From contig CAJINV010000009.1 of NCBI GenBank assembly GCA_905178155.1, positions 1,609,907-1,673,906 on the forward strand: a stretch of DNA of 64,000 nt, written 5' to 3'. Position numbers and translations under genes: made by a program. The stretch is from Amoebophrya sp. A120 (lineage: Eukaryota > Sar > Dinophyceae > Syndiniales > Amoebophryaceae). How positions within the stretch are numbered: the stretch's first letter is position 1; each line of letters starts with the position of its first letter. Below the pieces are notes generated by a model that did no database searches, was not told the DNA's origin, and saw only the letters and a program-made list of their open reading frames with translations. Shown piece after piece: positions 48,143 to 60,120 of this stretch.

Positions 48143-49686
48143 ATGATGGAAAGAGCATACAGCTGTTGCAAGCTTCCACTTTTTCTAAAAATAGTGCTGC
48201 TGATGCACGCACTTGCCGATGCCAAGCCACAAATTTATCAGGTATCTGATGACCAGTCCTTTTTGGAAGCCGGGACTGCCGCCGGGATTCCGCCGCCAGC
48301 ATCTGCGTCACCGGGGAGCAGTAGTGGACCGCTTGCCGGTCCCCCGGGCAGCAGCGAAATCGTCGGTGGAGCACCGCCGGCAGCCGCGGATGTTGGCTCA
48401 GGACTCCCCCCGCCGTCTGTTGCTTCCTCATCTGCTGGGCCACCAGTTGTGCCCCCGCCAGCAGTGCCGGCGGCGGATCCGTCCTTGTCCCCTAGCGACC
48501 CCTCTCCAGTGCTGGGCAGCGCGGACCCAGCCCTCTCCGGACCACCAGCGGGTAGTACGCCAACCACCACGCCCGCTTCGTCACCCGATCTCGTGGACTC
48601 GCCCGCGGCTCCGATGGCCGCCTCCGGTCCGGCGACGGGTGTATTTTCCCAAGACGGGTACCCGAACCCCAACGCGGATGTGATGGCCGCGGCCCCAGCA
48701 ACATCCCCAGAGAGCACCGGCGAGGCGCCCATGGCCGCGTCGGACGCCGCTGCGCCGCCCGCACCACCGATGGCCATGGACGAAGGACTCTCCGATGAGC
48801 AAAAAGCGTTTGCGACCGACAACGCCGTGCCGTCCGTGCCGTCCTCAACGCCGGTGGACCCCGTGGTCTCCGCACCGATGTCATCCTCGTCCCCCGCCGA
48901 CGCGTCGTTCGGTGCAGCTCCTTCGGTGCCCCCGATGAGCGCTCCAGTGGCGAATGCGGGGCTGCAGGCGGCCGCGCCAATGGATGCTGCTGGTGCGGCG
49001 GAAGCAGCAACTTCCCCGATGTCCGCTTCTTCCGCCGATGCGGCCGCGGCCGGGAGTACTATCGCCGAACCGGCGGCCGCCCTCAACAGTGGTCCCTCGG
49101 CCGCAGCTGCACCCGCCGGTATCGCGGCCGTGGAGATCGGCAAGAAGGACGAGCCAGTGGCGTACCACCCCTACCCGGCCGAGGACGAGCGCAAGGTGGG
49201 CGAAGAGGAAGCCGAAACCACCACGCCGGCCCCCGTGATCATCGTGAAGCGGCGCCGGAAAATGCTGCGCTCGGAGAAGGACAAAGCGGCAGACTCGTCC
49301 TTCGTCCAGGCCGCGGTGGCCGCGGGCGGTCCCGATGCAGCTCCGGCGCCCAAGGAAGAAGGTGCCGCGGCGGAGGCGGTACGTGCATACTTACTTAATT
49401 TTATGACTGAGTCTCCTGGTGCTGTTTGGATCTTTCTGAGTAGCTGAACATACAAAGTACGAACAATAAACTAGATCGACGTCCAGGAACCTATCGCATC
49501 AAAAGTGCACAATTGCGATCTGAAATATCTACAACTAAACGTAATAAACAGAAACCGGAAGCGAAGGAAGGCGCGGCGGAGGGCGGCGACGCCGCGAAAA
49601 GTGCCGCACTGATGACGTCCCCCGCACTGATGAAAGCGATGCTGCTGCCGGTCGGGTTGGCGGCCGCGAACTTCCTGTTGCGCTAA
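48143..49686 (+). CDS. Secreted or membrane Pro/Ala/Ser-rich protein with RSEK motif, 2 exons
   Basis: Exons 48143-49378 and 49552-49686 join in phase 0 (donor gtacgt, acceptor aacag) to 456 residues. The N-terminus is a good signal peptide (LPLFLKIVLLMHALADA). About 320 residues of Pro/Ala/Ser/Gly-rich low-complexity sequence follow, then a basic motif KRRRKMLRSEKDKAADSSFV, and a hydrophobic C-terminal segment (LMKAMLLPVGLAAANFLLR) that could anchor it or serve as a GPI-type signal. The RSEK motif recurs in the gene at 51154, so these are diverged relatives. A cell-surface or extracellular-matrix role is a guess. The start is uncertain between two signal peptides (this ATG, or one near 47917). 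Confidence 0.7.
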
Positions 49687-51153
49687 AAGACGCAAGTGAG
49701 GGAGGGAAACGGAGCACGCTCCAGAAAAGCTCAAAAAATGCTTGTGCCTCGTGTATTTATGGATAAGAAAATCATCAGGAATAAAGCTAACAGAAAGACG
49801 AAGATAGAGAAGAAAACACTTGAATTAACTGGAACTCATAGACGCCAAGCGTTGGGCACAAAAATTAATGACTCTACGCTTAGAATTAGATTGAATCTGA
49901 AACATGAAGAACGCAACACAAAACAAATGAATTGCAAAAGTAGAGTTTATCGCTACTCCAATCTACTAACTTGACCTGTTGCTGTTGTACCAAGAACTCC
50001 TAAACCTAACGACGTGCTGCTCCTGGTGTTTGTCCTTGTTTGTGTGTGCTCGCTTGACCGAATATTATTCTTGACAGTACGACAAACAAATACAAATTAG
50101 AATCATGCGAACCCCCCGTGCTTATCTTTACTGTGTTTCAAATGAACCATCTTGTACCAACTTTCGAATGCGTTGAGCTACAATTCAATTGATGACTAAA
50201 CTCGCACAAAAAATGTCCCCTGTTTCAACTTTTTTCATCGGAATGAACAAGATGAAATTGCGCACTTTTCTTGAGCTTGATGAATGTTACCTAGTTCTGG
50301 CAGGCTTTTAATGGCCACTAGTACTAGCTTACCTTGCAAATCCAAATTTTGAATGTATTGTTTCGGTTTCTAGCGTGAAAAGAAAACACCACTGATGAAT
50401 TCCGAGAATTATTTGTAGAAGACCAATGTGGTACAAAATATTGCAATAGGCCGACAGCCAACAAGCGGCATCCGCTACTTTTCTGTCATCGTCGCGTTCG
50501 GAAGAAGAATTTTGTTTTGGAGCCAAAGTGCTGCCGGATTAGCAGTTCGGTGTCGATATTGGGATTACATACCTTTTCTTTGGCGCCTTTTGGCTTTGTG
50601 CAACCGCAGGAGTTCTGGGGCCTGGGTCAAAAATAAACTAACGCGTCGTCGTGACATTATCGCTTTTCCTATAGATACGTAGATTCGCAGGCACACTTGT
50701 GCTCCGCACAGGATTCTTCATCCCTGTAGCAGATCGAGGTTTGCACAACAAGCAATCTTTTTCGTCGAACGTTGCTAGAGGGAGAGATAGAGTTCGAGAG
50801 ACTCGCTACCCTACATTGCTATGAATGCGACGAGAAGTGCAGGCCCAGCTTCGTAGTAATGTGGTCGCCGCTCGTAGGAGGAATGGTGGATGGAGGCTGT
50901 TCATGGAAGCTGAGCACGAAAAATCGCCGCGTGATGATCCGTCATCTACTTTATTCTGCATCACATGCATTACCATTAGCTCGAGATACTACTAGCAAAG
51001 CGTGTTAGCCAAGTAGTCAAAGCAAACGAAAAACTCAGAAAAAAAAGCCCCGACGTCTACTTTCAGAGCTCAAAAGAACGCAACCGACGAACGTAAATTC
51101 GGTCCGGTGTGCAAGCCCGTGATTTCTACTTTTCGTTTTCTCAAGAGTACAAA
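49687..51153. other. Intergenic, nothing identified
   Basis: AT-rich spacer between two related genes; no gene, repeat or RNA feature supported. Confidence 0.5.
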
Positions 51154-52253
51154 ATGTTCTGCATTCAGAAGGTCGTCCTCGTTGCGCTCTGTGCTGCCTG
51201 CGGCCAATGCGTCTCGCAGAATTCGAGATCCGCCGCAGCTTCCTCAACGAAACTGCACGTGGAGGCATCGGTGGCGGCTAAACCTGACGCAGTGGCAGTG
51301 GAGTCGATATCGGCAGCCAAGGTAAAAAAGGTGCGGTTTGGATATAGTATGATGCAATGCGACACCGGACACGACGGGTGACTGAGTGTAGACGCAAGCT
51401 TGCTCTGCATGAGCAATAGCCGTCTGGGATCAGATCAAGATAAAGGTTGCCATGTATGTTATCTTATTTGCGAGGCATCACATTCAAAGAGTAGCAATGA
51501 ATCGCACACCCACGACACGTCGACAACATGAGCAGCAAAAAAATCCAGGTCGGCTCCCAGCAACAAGAACCGCGAGCGGAGGCCCCAAAGCCGAAACGGC
51601 GTATGATGCGGTCAGAGAAAAACCCGGCCGGTTCTTCATTCGTCGAGGAGAAAGCGCAGCCGGGCGCGGTTCCGCCGGTCGCCGCACCAGCGGGAGTCGC
51701 TACCCAGCCACAAATGGCACAGCAGCCCATGGCAGGCGGTCCTGCTCCGGCGGGGATGCAGCCACCGGCTGCCGGTAGTGTCCCAGGCGCGAACCCGGCT
51801 GCCCCAGTCGACGGCAACGCGGCATTGCAACCGCCAGCGGCCGACGCGAACGCCGCGAACCCGGGGGACGCAGGTACGCACTTGAATTTATGTGTTTCCT
51901 TCGGGATGATCTGGTACCGCTACCGCTACTGGTGCATAACTGAGACCGATGTACGTTCTTCACCGCCGTCGAGTCAGAACAAACTGTATTTTGTGCTGTT
52001 TAGCGTATATCTGAATGCTGGCCTCCACGATGCATGGTTATGGTTTTTATTTAGCTGGTAGACCAGATCGATGAAATCGCACCAAATCACAGCACCGGCA
52101 GATGGTGCGGCTGCTGCCCCAAAGGAAGTCCCGATGGTGTACCTGGCGGCCGGTGCTTCGGCGCTGATTTTGCTGTGCCTGGGAGCGATGTGCATGATGT
52201 CGGGCACGCCATCGGAAACTGTCCATGCAACACCGTCGCCGCCCGGACCGTGA
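51154..52253 (+). CDS. Membrane-anchored relative of the preceding RSEK-motif protein, 3 exons
   Basis: Exons 51154-51321, 51549-51873 and 52102-52253 give 214 residues; both introns are GT-AG with matching phases. Signal peptide MFCIQKVVLVALCAACGQCV, then a short Ser/Ala region, the basic motif PKRRMMRSEKNPAGSSFVEE, a Pro/Ala/Gly-rich stretch (QPMAGGPAPAGMQPPAAGS) and one C-terminal membrane helix (VYLAAGASALILLCLGAMCM) with a short tail. It shares signal peptide, KRR.MxRSEK..A.SSFV motif, low-complexity part and hydrophobic C-terminus with the gene at 48143, but in a different order and size. Type I membrane topology is likely; function unknown. Confidence 0.75.
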
Positions 52254-53712
52254 GCAGGCTTTGGTGCGTTTTGGGAAGCGATTTCATATCGATGAAAATT
52301 TTGAACCTTCTTTCTGATTGTAGCTGTAGCTGTACCTTCACCTGATGTATATCCCCATTAAGTGTACCTTCCGATGATTTAAACTACCAAGTAATTCCAT
52401 TTGTAATTCGTGAGTGTCACTCTCACTGGACGCACATGTATAAAATCAAAATGAATATGAAGATGGAGAACGGTGTCGTGCAACTAAAATTGATGAGTTA
52501 TTTTTTCGCGCGCCTTCTGCCTCTTTCTCCCTAAAGCAGGCTGCATGCTCTGCTAGAGCAAGAGCCTGTGAAGCGAATATGTATGTAATTGTATGATTCT
52601 ATACGGCGTTAGCGTTTAGAAGACATTCGTAGAAGGAAGAAACTATCAGAAAGTGAGCCAGTTTGGTGAAGAAAAATAGAATTGAGGACTAGTGCAACCG
52701 AGCAGAAAATTACCTAGCAGGAGTGAAACGCGGATAACCTTTGTCGCGCCCATCCTCTTGCGACTCCCTATTTGTATCTATCGGACACCCCCGCAGCAGA
52801 AGAATGAAACGAAAAACCTGCCCTCCCTCTCTGTTGGAAGCAAGCGATAAATTGAAATTGCAACTGCATTTTTGCACACTGGAGGAATGGGATACAGAGA
52901 TCACAAATCAGACTATGCTGTAGTCGTCGAACTGCAGAAGCAATAATTGAACGCTATTGCAGATGCCGCCAGGCGTGAATATCTACTGCGCTCTGTCTAT
53001 GAGTGCAGCAGCGCATTCAGGTAGTTGCAGGAGAATCGCAAACCGGTTGCGAAGCCCGTCGACATCGAAGCGTCCAAGAAGAACTAAGATCGTTCATCGA
53101 GGTAGTTGGGGATAATATTCGTGGAACGAGGACATAGACAAAAAGGATTCCTGTCGCTTTGATGATCATGATCGCTTCTTTCGTTGCTGTAATCGCCCAC
53201 CCATGTGAATGCAGCTCGTCGTCGGCAATACGCGTGAAGGCGCCAGCATGTATCGATCTAGAAGAAGAACTCTGCGTCTTCAGCTTCGCTGTTTAAGCAA
53301 TGGAAAATCGTTTGTCGTGTACCTCGTCTTGGACTTCTGCGGTGAGACTGTACTATTTAACGAATATAAGCAGCAGTTCCCGAACGGAGTCTAAACAGCC
53401 ACAGCTGCTTGTCATAGGTAAACACGAAAAATGATCTGGTGTGGTAAAAGAATCGAAATCCGAGTCGAGGACTGTCTCAGGATCGGCCCCAGGGGCTGCT
53501 ATGTATTCGCTTCGCAGCTATGTATAGATATGAGATACACGACATTCAAATGCAAAGAGTGGTGAGATCCACTTTGGGCATGGCACCAGCTGAACGGCGG
53601 TTATTGTGAATCCAGAAGATCCCCGGCAAGTAGAAGTACTACCTCGTGAAGAGCAGAGTAGTTGGCCTATCCGTCACACGACACGCTATTGTCGCTGATC
53701 TCCCGAGCGCGG
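52254..53712. other. Intergenic, nothing identified
   Basis: No supported coding, RNA or repeat feature. Confidence 0.5.
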
Positions 53713-56700
53713 ATGCGATTTTTCTGGAGATGGCTGAGCGCTTCTTTCTGCGGCACGACAGCCATAGCTGGCACTCCGGCAAACCTAGACGCTCCAGGGT
53801 ACGTTCCTGCTGCAGCGCCGGTAGGGAGCGGCCAGCTGCTCAAGAACATGGAAACGCCGGGGATCGGAGGAGCATCATCGAGCATTGCGAGGAGATCAGA
53901 TGAGGCGCAAACGCTCGCGGACAAGGTCGAGCGCCACTCCGCGGCATGGGCGGACCGAGAAGGGGCTGTATCCGCTGAAGGTCGTGGAGGTGCATCAAAA
54001 GGAAAAGTAGAGGATGTCAGAGTGCTTGCTGTACATCAGGATTACAACACAGTGGTAGGCGAACATGTTGCAGGAACTTTTGGAGGTCGAAGAGGAGGAC
54101 AAAAAGCTCGTACCTCGACGTCGCGCGCACTTGTGGAACCGCAACCGACGGCACACCTGTACGGTGTCGTGACGGCACTTGCGGGGGGAGGTCGTGAGCA
54201 TGATGAGAAAAAACATGGCAGTGCGCGACGAGCAGCCGTCCACGGTGGCTATGGTTCTAAAGCTACGGGGAACGATTTCATTCTCCGCAGGGAGGAACCC
54301 CTACGTCGTTCCGGGAATAGCGAGCGCGAAGCAACAGCGACCTGGTACGGAGGCGTACTATCACACCACGCTGTATCATTACGGCCAGAAGCGGTGGAGT
54401 TGGAAATCGTGAAGGCGGACCAGGGTTCCGAAGGCGGCCAAGAAATTAGCAGGCAAACTGCAATTCCTGTTGCAGAAGCAGGTGCGGAGGTGGTTGCAGA
54501 CGATGACTTTCCTGCTCGATCCCTCGAACAAGAATATGATTGGACGAAAGGGAAACGCCAGGTGTCCAATTACGAATCCCGTGTTAAGTCAAAGTCTGGC
54601 GAATCAGATTCAAATGCTAGCAGGACAAGGAGAATTTTATCTCCGATAAAGACGGCAACGTACGGAAAGCAGAGAACGAGAAGCAGCACTGCTACCTTCC
54701 TCAAGCCGGCCGACGGCGACTTGTCTTTTTTGAGTACTGTTTCAAAATTCGATGAATTTCGGCCGCAATTCGGAATGAGTCAGACGAACGCGGCGCTAAT
54801 TGGTGTTGCTTTCTTCCTGTTGATCACTGCGATTTTTAACACGGGCGCTTGTTTGCTAGCACACGCGTCTCTCTCCGGACGTGATGCCATCAGCCGTGAG
54901 GAAGTTATGCGGGACCATTTGCAGATCAAGGTTACTGATGAACGTAGACAAGTCCACGACGAGGATGGATTTGCAGATGAAGAGAGCGATAGCGGAGGCT
55001 CTGGGCTAGAGCACGGTGACGCTTGGGCAGGGGAGAGTCAGCACTCACTCGACCTTCAGAAAGGGAGCGGGCGAGCTTTATCGCGAGAAGCAGAGCCAGT
55101 TCTGCTATCGAATACCGCTTGCTTTGGCTTGAGTGCAGCAGCGAACGACGCTCATGCGGATAGCCGTGGTAGCCATGTTAGGGCGCTACCAGCAAGCGAC
55201 TCTGTGGCGCAAAGAAGAAACAAACTCGATGACATCCCGGACGAGGAAAAGCAGGGTCGTCGCAGAGCTCCATCGACCACCTCTTCGTTTCTTTATTACC
55301 GTATCGGGCCGATGTTTTGGTACGATACCGCTCAAGACTTGTCATCTGCGCGAGCCGCCCCTGTGCGCAGATCCCTTGACTTGCGGATTGCTGATTTTGT
55401 GTCCACGACCTACCTACGAGGCCAGCGACTGGTGCCGGTGAAGAGCTTCCCAGATGCGTATCAGCCGGCCGGCGTTCTGGTGCAAGTTGCACAGGCTGGG
55501 TACATTGTCTGCCTTCCCGGAAGCCTGTTCGTTTTCTTCACGTTCCTGTCACTTTGGGCAAGCAACCTGCAAACAACTGATGACCGACGAACCACTCAGG
55601 GGCTCTCTTCATCACCAAGAGATGAACGTGATGGCTCTCTGAACGAAGATGCAATTGTGATGGGCGTGTTGCTCAACCTACTTCCACTGCTGCTTCTCCT
55701 GTTCGATTCGCATTTGAACGAGCAGCCGTTGAAGCTGCAACACTGGCTGTACTACTTGCTGTTTTTCATGAAGTACTTGGCGTTCGTCGTGGTCTGCTTC
55801 ATTTTCGATCTGCGCGCACCCTGCGATTGCTGCGCGGGTTCCCCGGAGATGGCAGCACAGTGTCGCGACCACCAGGTCTTTCCGCCTGGCTGCCGCGCGA
55901 TGAACGAGGAGGAGCAGGCGACGTACGGGGGACCGTGGAACTCGCAGGTAGCGAATAGAAACGACCTTGCCGCAGCTGCAAGCACGGATCCGGAAGGGGT
56001 ATCGGTAAACAGGGCTTCTGTTCCACAGGGAATGTGCAGCTACTTCTCGGGCTTCTACAATTGGTCAACGCCAGGCATGGTGCCGGTTTACGCTGGCTTT
56101 CTGCTGTTCGCGGTCGGGCCTTTGACACTGGCGGCTGGCTGGTATTTGATCAGCCGTCGGCATGTAACGGAATGGGAGAAATACGGGTTGCCGTGGGAGT
56201 CGCGATTGCCGTTCTTCTCCGAGAGGGTGAATTTGACACTGAATCCTGCCCCTTCAAGCAGTATTGTGGAACCGGAAGACGCGGTGGCGGTTCGCGAGGA
56301 AGACGGTGACGAGATGCACGCAGTGCCAGCCTCGTCTGTGCGTTCTCTTGGCGACGAGGAGCGGGGCGTTCCACATGCACCTGCGGAACAAGACAGAAAT
56401 ATCAAGTATGCCTTTGTCGTGAACACTTTCTGGCTTGCGCGATTGCGAGCCGGACGCTGTGAAAAAGCGACGCAGTTCGTAAGTAGCGGTGAAAAAGAGC
56501 ACGATCACCAGAGCAGTACAACAAAGCTTTCTGCGGTTGCAGCCAAGAACGAGGCATCATCTTCCGACACGACGTTCGATCCTGATCACGGTGGAGAACT
56601 AAATCCAGAACTTACAGAGCCTAGCCGCAGCGGGCGAAGAACGCAGAGCAGAAATTCTCCATTACTTTCAGCGATCGGTCGTGGGCCCGACGAGCACCCG

Positions 56701-57556
56701 CACGGTGGGAGTTCTAGAATGCGACCGCTCTTGGGAGAGCCGCCGCTCGTACCGGGTCAGGCAAATGCTTCTGCACGTGATGGAACGTCAGCGCAACACA
56801 GAACCGGTCGCGTTCCACTTCGAGGGGAAGATGCTGCAAGCGCTCCGGATCCCGGCCACGCGATTCCCGCCAACGAGGTACAGAGCTACGCGCGTCCGAC
56901 TCCCGCCAACGAAGATGTAGCGAAGATTCAACGGCTTGGGTATTTGCGAGCAGGACTTAGCAGCCTGACGTGCAGCTTTCGCGTTGGAATCACAAACAAG
57001 GAAGCTCTGGATTTCTACGCAAACAGTCGATACTTCACGAATGATACGAATTTCCTTCTGCTATGCAATGTGGTTGGTTAGCGAGTGCCGGCTCTGAAGT
57101 CCAATGTTTCTGGATGGCTTGTGGTGCATGCAATATTTTTCTAAAGACAGTTGCACGCCATGCACTTAGATGGGGCCCTGCTCCACATGTCGGATATCAG
57201 TCACCGAATCCACATCTGCGGAGTGCTCCACCTAAGAGTAAGAAGAGAAGCAGCCAGCAGTATTTTCAAATGATAATAATTTCGGTTTGGGCTATGTCAT
57301 TTGCATTTTCTTCTGCGCCTCGCCCGGCAATTGAGCTTTCTCATCGCATAATCCATCCGTTTAGCAATTTTCGGGGTGTATAACGTGGTGATTCTGTACT
57401 CCCTCGCGTTCGACCTGATTCAAGACGAGTCCCATGATCACGGGTGGTTTACGTATCTGAAGCACTGGGTATTCCTGTTGACCAGCTTCTACTTGATGCT
57501 GGCGTGCTACGTGACGTACACATCGCAAAGCACGTTGAGAAAAGTGGCAGGATAGA
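53713..57556 (+). CDS. Large multi-pass membrane protein of unknown family, 2 exons
   Basis: Exons 53713-57074 and 57391-57556 give 1175 residues. A 350-residue disordered N-terminus precedes about seven hydrophobic segments: near 361-385 (ALIGVAFFLLITAIFNTGAC), 593-616 (YIVCLPGSLFVFFTFLSLW), 648-670, 678-700 (WLYYLLFFMKYLAFVVVCFI), 788-812 (YAGFLLFAVGPLTLAAGWYL) and two near the C-terminus (ILYSLAFDL, WVFLLTSFYLMLACYVTYT). Cys-rich loops (CDCCAGSP, YFSGFYNWS) lie between them. No transporter or receptor signature recognised. The last two helices need an intron whose ends carry a GTGGT direct repeat and that has no GT-AG solution; without it the protein stops at 57081. An upstream in-frame TTG is not used; 53713 is the first ATG of the coding texture. 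Confidence 0.65.
57075..57385 (+). repeat. Possible introner of another type (311 bp)
   Basis: Flanked by GTGGT at 57070-57074 and 57386-57390, in the same codon phase on both sides. Removing 316 nt joins LLLCNV to VILYSLAFD and adds two plausible membrane helices. Unlike the eight family members it lacks TAT...ATA ends and obvious inverted repeats. Confidence 0.5.
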
Positions 57557-58304
57557 AGACGCCGGAAGTGAAGCGTCTAAGTACACCAACAGCGTTAGGA
57601 GAGCCGCCATGTTTGCACGATACAGTGATAGCGATGTTTTGAGATTAGAGCTGCAGATGGTTTTAAACGATAGCGAATAAGTTGACCTCTCGTAATCACA
57701 TCGTTTGGTGGCAGGGGAAGCGTGAGCATTACGATACAATGAATTAGCCGCGCCAACATCCGACGAAGTACGGTTCTTGTGAGATAGCACCAGAGACTAG
57801 CTTGTTGCTCTCTTGCGCCGTGTCATCTAGATGGATCGACGTGTGGTGCATAGAGTGGAGTGCGCAGCGGAGATGAAGTGTGTTCTCAGGTCCGTCAATC
57901 CGCACGTCGCGCAAACTTTTCTGAAAGAACAGAAGCGGATCGAGAATCTTAATCTTACTACATGATGGACTTTTTTCCGAAAATTACAGTCTGCGCTTGA
58001 TTTAAGTATATCTTCTCTCACTTTGTTCTGCGAATACCTGGCTTGCTTGAGACGAAAACGAAAGCTTTCAGCGTGGTTTTTTCAAGATCGAGCCGAACGG
58101 TCAAGAGAACCTGAGAGTAAGTAAGCAGCAAACCTATCTGACCGCATCAGCGTGTTGAAGCAATCAAATAGTTGTCATCAAAATCAACTCTGTATTCCAT
58201 ACCCCGCAAAAAAACGCACACTCACATCTATCTTCGCAAATCAATCAAAACTCGTAGGGAAATATTGTTTTTTCGTTCATTCGAACACAAAACCACCACA
58301 CAAG
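57557..58304. other. Intergenic, nothing identified
   Basis: Spacer before the DVNP gene; no supported element. The DVNP leader directly upstream of 58305 is AC-rich. Confidence 0.5.
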
Positions 58305-58799
58305 ATGGCCAAGATGATGAAGATGATGTCCATGAAGATGTCCATGAAGGTATGTCGTCGATCTGTTTTCATTTTGAGAAACTGAATCGGCATTCGCCAT
58401 TGCATTTGATATGAAAGTTTACATTGGTTTCATGAAATGTCAATGCGTCATCACCAAAAAAAAAATCAACAGATGGGCATGAAGAAGATGGCCATGAAGA
58501 AGTCCACCATCGCCAAGGGCAAGCGCGCCAAGGTCTCCGTCTTCAAGGGCACCAAGGCCAAGACCTCCGGTGGCCTGAAGAAGTCCGACTTGAAGAAGAG
58601 CAAGTCCGGAAAGATCGTGTCCGCCAAGAAGTCCGCTGCCAGCAAGAAGTCCGCCGCCGGCAAGAAGATCGCCGCCTGGGGTGTCGCCACCGCCAAGGCC
58701 CGCAAGGCTTTGGGCATCAAGGGATTCTGCCCGGTCGGTGGCAAGACCGCCAAGGGCAAGGCTCTGTACACCAAGGTCAAGTCCTTCTACAAGGCCTAA
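58305..58799 (+). CDS. DVNP: Dinoflagellate/viral nucleoprotein (DVNP), 2 exons
   Basis: Exons 58305-58349 and 58473-58799 join in phase 0 (donor gtatgt, acceptor caacag) to 123 residues. Exon 1 encodes a Met/Lys repeat (MAKMMKMMSMKMSMK). Exon 2 encodes the basic core: STIAKGKRAKVSVFKGTKAK, TSGGLKKSDLKKSKSGKIVS, an Ala/Lys/Ser linker, then WGVATAKARKALGIKGF and VGGKTAKGKALYTKVKSFY. This is the characteristic DVNP sequence. DVNPs are very basic, histone-replacing DNA-binding proteins in dinoflagellate nuclei, thought to derive from large DNA viruses. Length and composition fit. Coding sequence is strongly biased to C/G at third positions (AAG, GCC, TCC), far more than its neighbours, as expected for a highly expressed gene. 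An ATG at 58437 in front of exon 2 is intronic. Confidence 0.94.
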
Positions 58800-60120
58800 G
58801 TCGTCTTCAAGACCGCTGTGAGGTGAACGAAAAAACATATTTCCGCGTGCAGCACCATCGATGCCTCTTGTTCTAAGAGGCTTGATTGACTGTATGTTAT
58901 GGCAACGTATGTTGATCATGTAAGCGATCACTTCGTTTGTGACGCCGTGCACACGAGTGAGCTACCTTGCTTGTCAACTGTTGTACAGACTACTCGCTTG
59001 GAACAAGTGGTCGATCCACAGTTCGCGAGATGAATCTGTTGACTCTCCCGTGGTTGAAATCACTGACGAGATGTTAGCAAAATCACTGCAAAGCAATCGC
59101 TGCCGCTGGCTTATGCTAGGGCTGCGTTGACACAAGAACCATTTGTGTTCGCGAAGCCAAGTGGAGCTTCCCAGTTGTTTGCCACAACGACGATATCATA
59201 TCGCGTTGTCGTGCCGCTTCGGTTTCAGGTAAGACTCGCAGTACGTCGCTCGGCATGTGTATAGGCTCGCATTCGGTCAGCGTTCTTTAATGGCATCTGA
59301 GTCGATCAGCATTGATTGTGAAACTACAGCTCTCCGAATTTTGGAATCTGTGGTGGATCAGTACGGCGATTTGCGGAGCTCGCGCGTGCAGCGAGGTTTG
59401 TCGCATCTATCTGTGGTCGTTGTTGATAATAAATGCAGTGGATCCACACACGAAAAAATCTCGGTCAAATGCGCTTGCCACAGACGCAAGGCAATTTTTT
59501 TTACTACTAATCGTGGAAATATAAAATCGGTACATTCATGAAGTGTACAGTACAGGGATGTGGATGTCTGCTGGTTTACGTAACTTTCAAGAGATTGATA
59601 CTACCACTGTTTGATTTTTGTATGTTCATCATGTTAGCGCGCTCCAAAGCTCAGCGGAAAAAATACACCGAGCCCTTAACGGGCAAGCTGTAGTATGAGT
59701 GCAGCATGCCTTTCGGGGTCTCTGGTTTCAAAAGAGAACATCAACAGCAGCCTACGTGGTCTGCCTCGTGTACCGCGCAGATTGCTGCGCCGGACGCCGA
59801 CGCGACTGGCGCGTTCAAGAAGAATCACCGTGCGCATGGGTAGCTCCTCGGGTGGCTCGAAGCACTCTCGCGAGGAGTGGTTGTTGACTCTGGATCCCAA
59901 CCGCAGCTCTGGCAGAGTGCCGAACCTCGCTGCAATGGAAAGCGACATTGGCGCTGTCAAGGCGTGGAAAAAGCGTAGAACAAAGGCGCAGAGCAATGTT
60001 CCAGCACGTTGCGACCTCGAGTTCAAATGCGAGCTCTGTTAGCCGATGTCGTGACCCGAACTGATTCGGATATATTCGACAGATGATTCAAGGATAGAAA
60101 TTCCGAGAAAAAGGGTATGT
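58800..60120. other. Downstream region with weak coding signal only
   Basis: Contains a 115-codon plus-strand frame (59695-60042, Arg/Ser-rich, ending VPARCDLEFKCELC) and two shorter frames at 58939 and 59257. None has a recognised domain or a convincing splice partner. One could be an exon of a missed gene. Confidence 0.35.

Noticed and set aside
48238-49143. 301-codon minus-strand open frame
   Set aside because: Antisense to the Pro/Ala-rich gene, which has a signal peptide and a motif shared with the gene at 51154.
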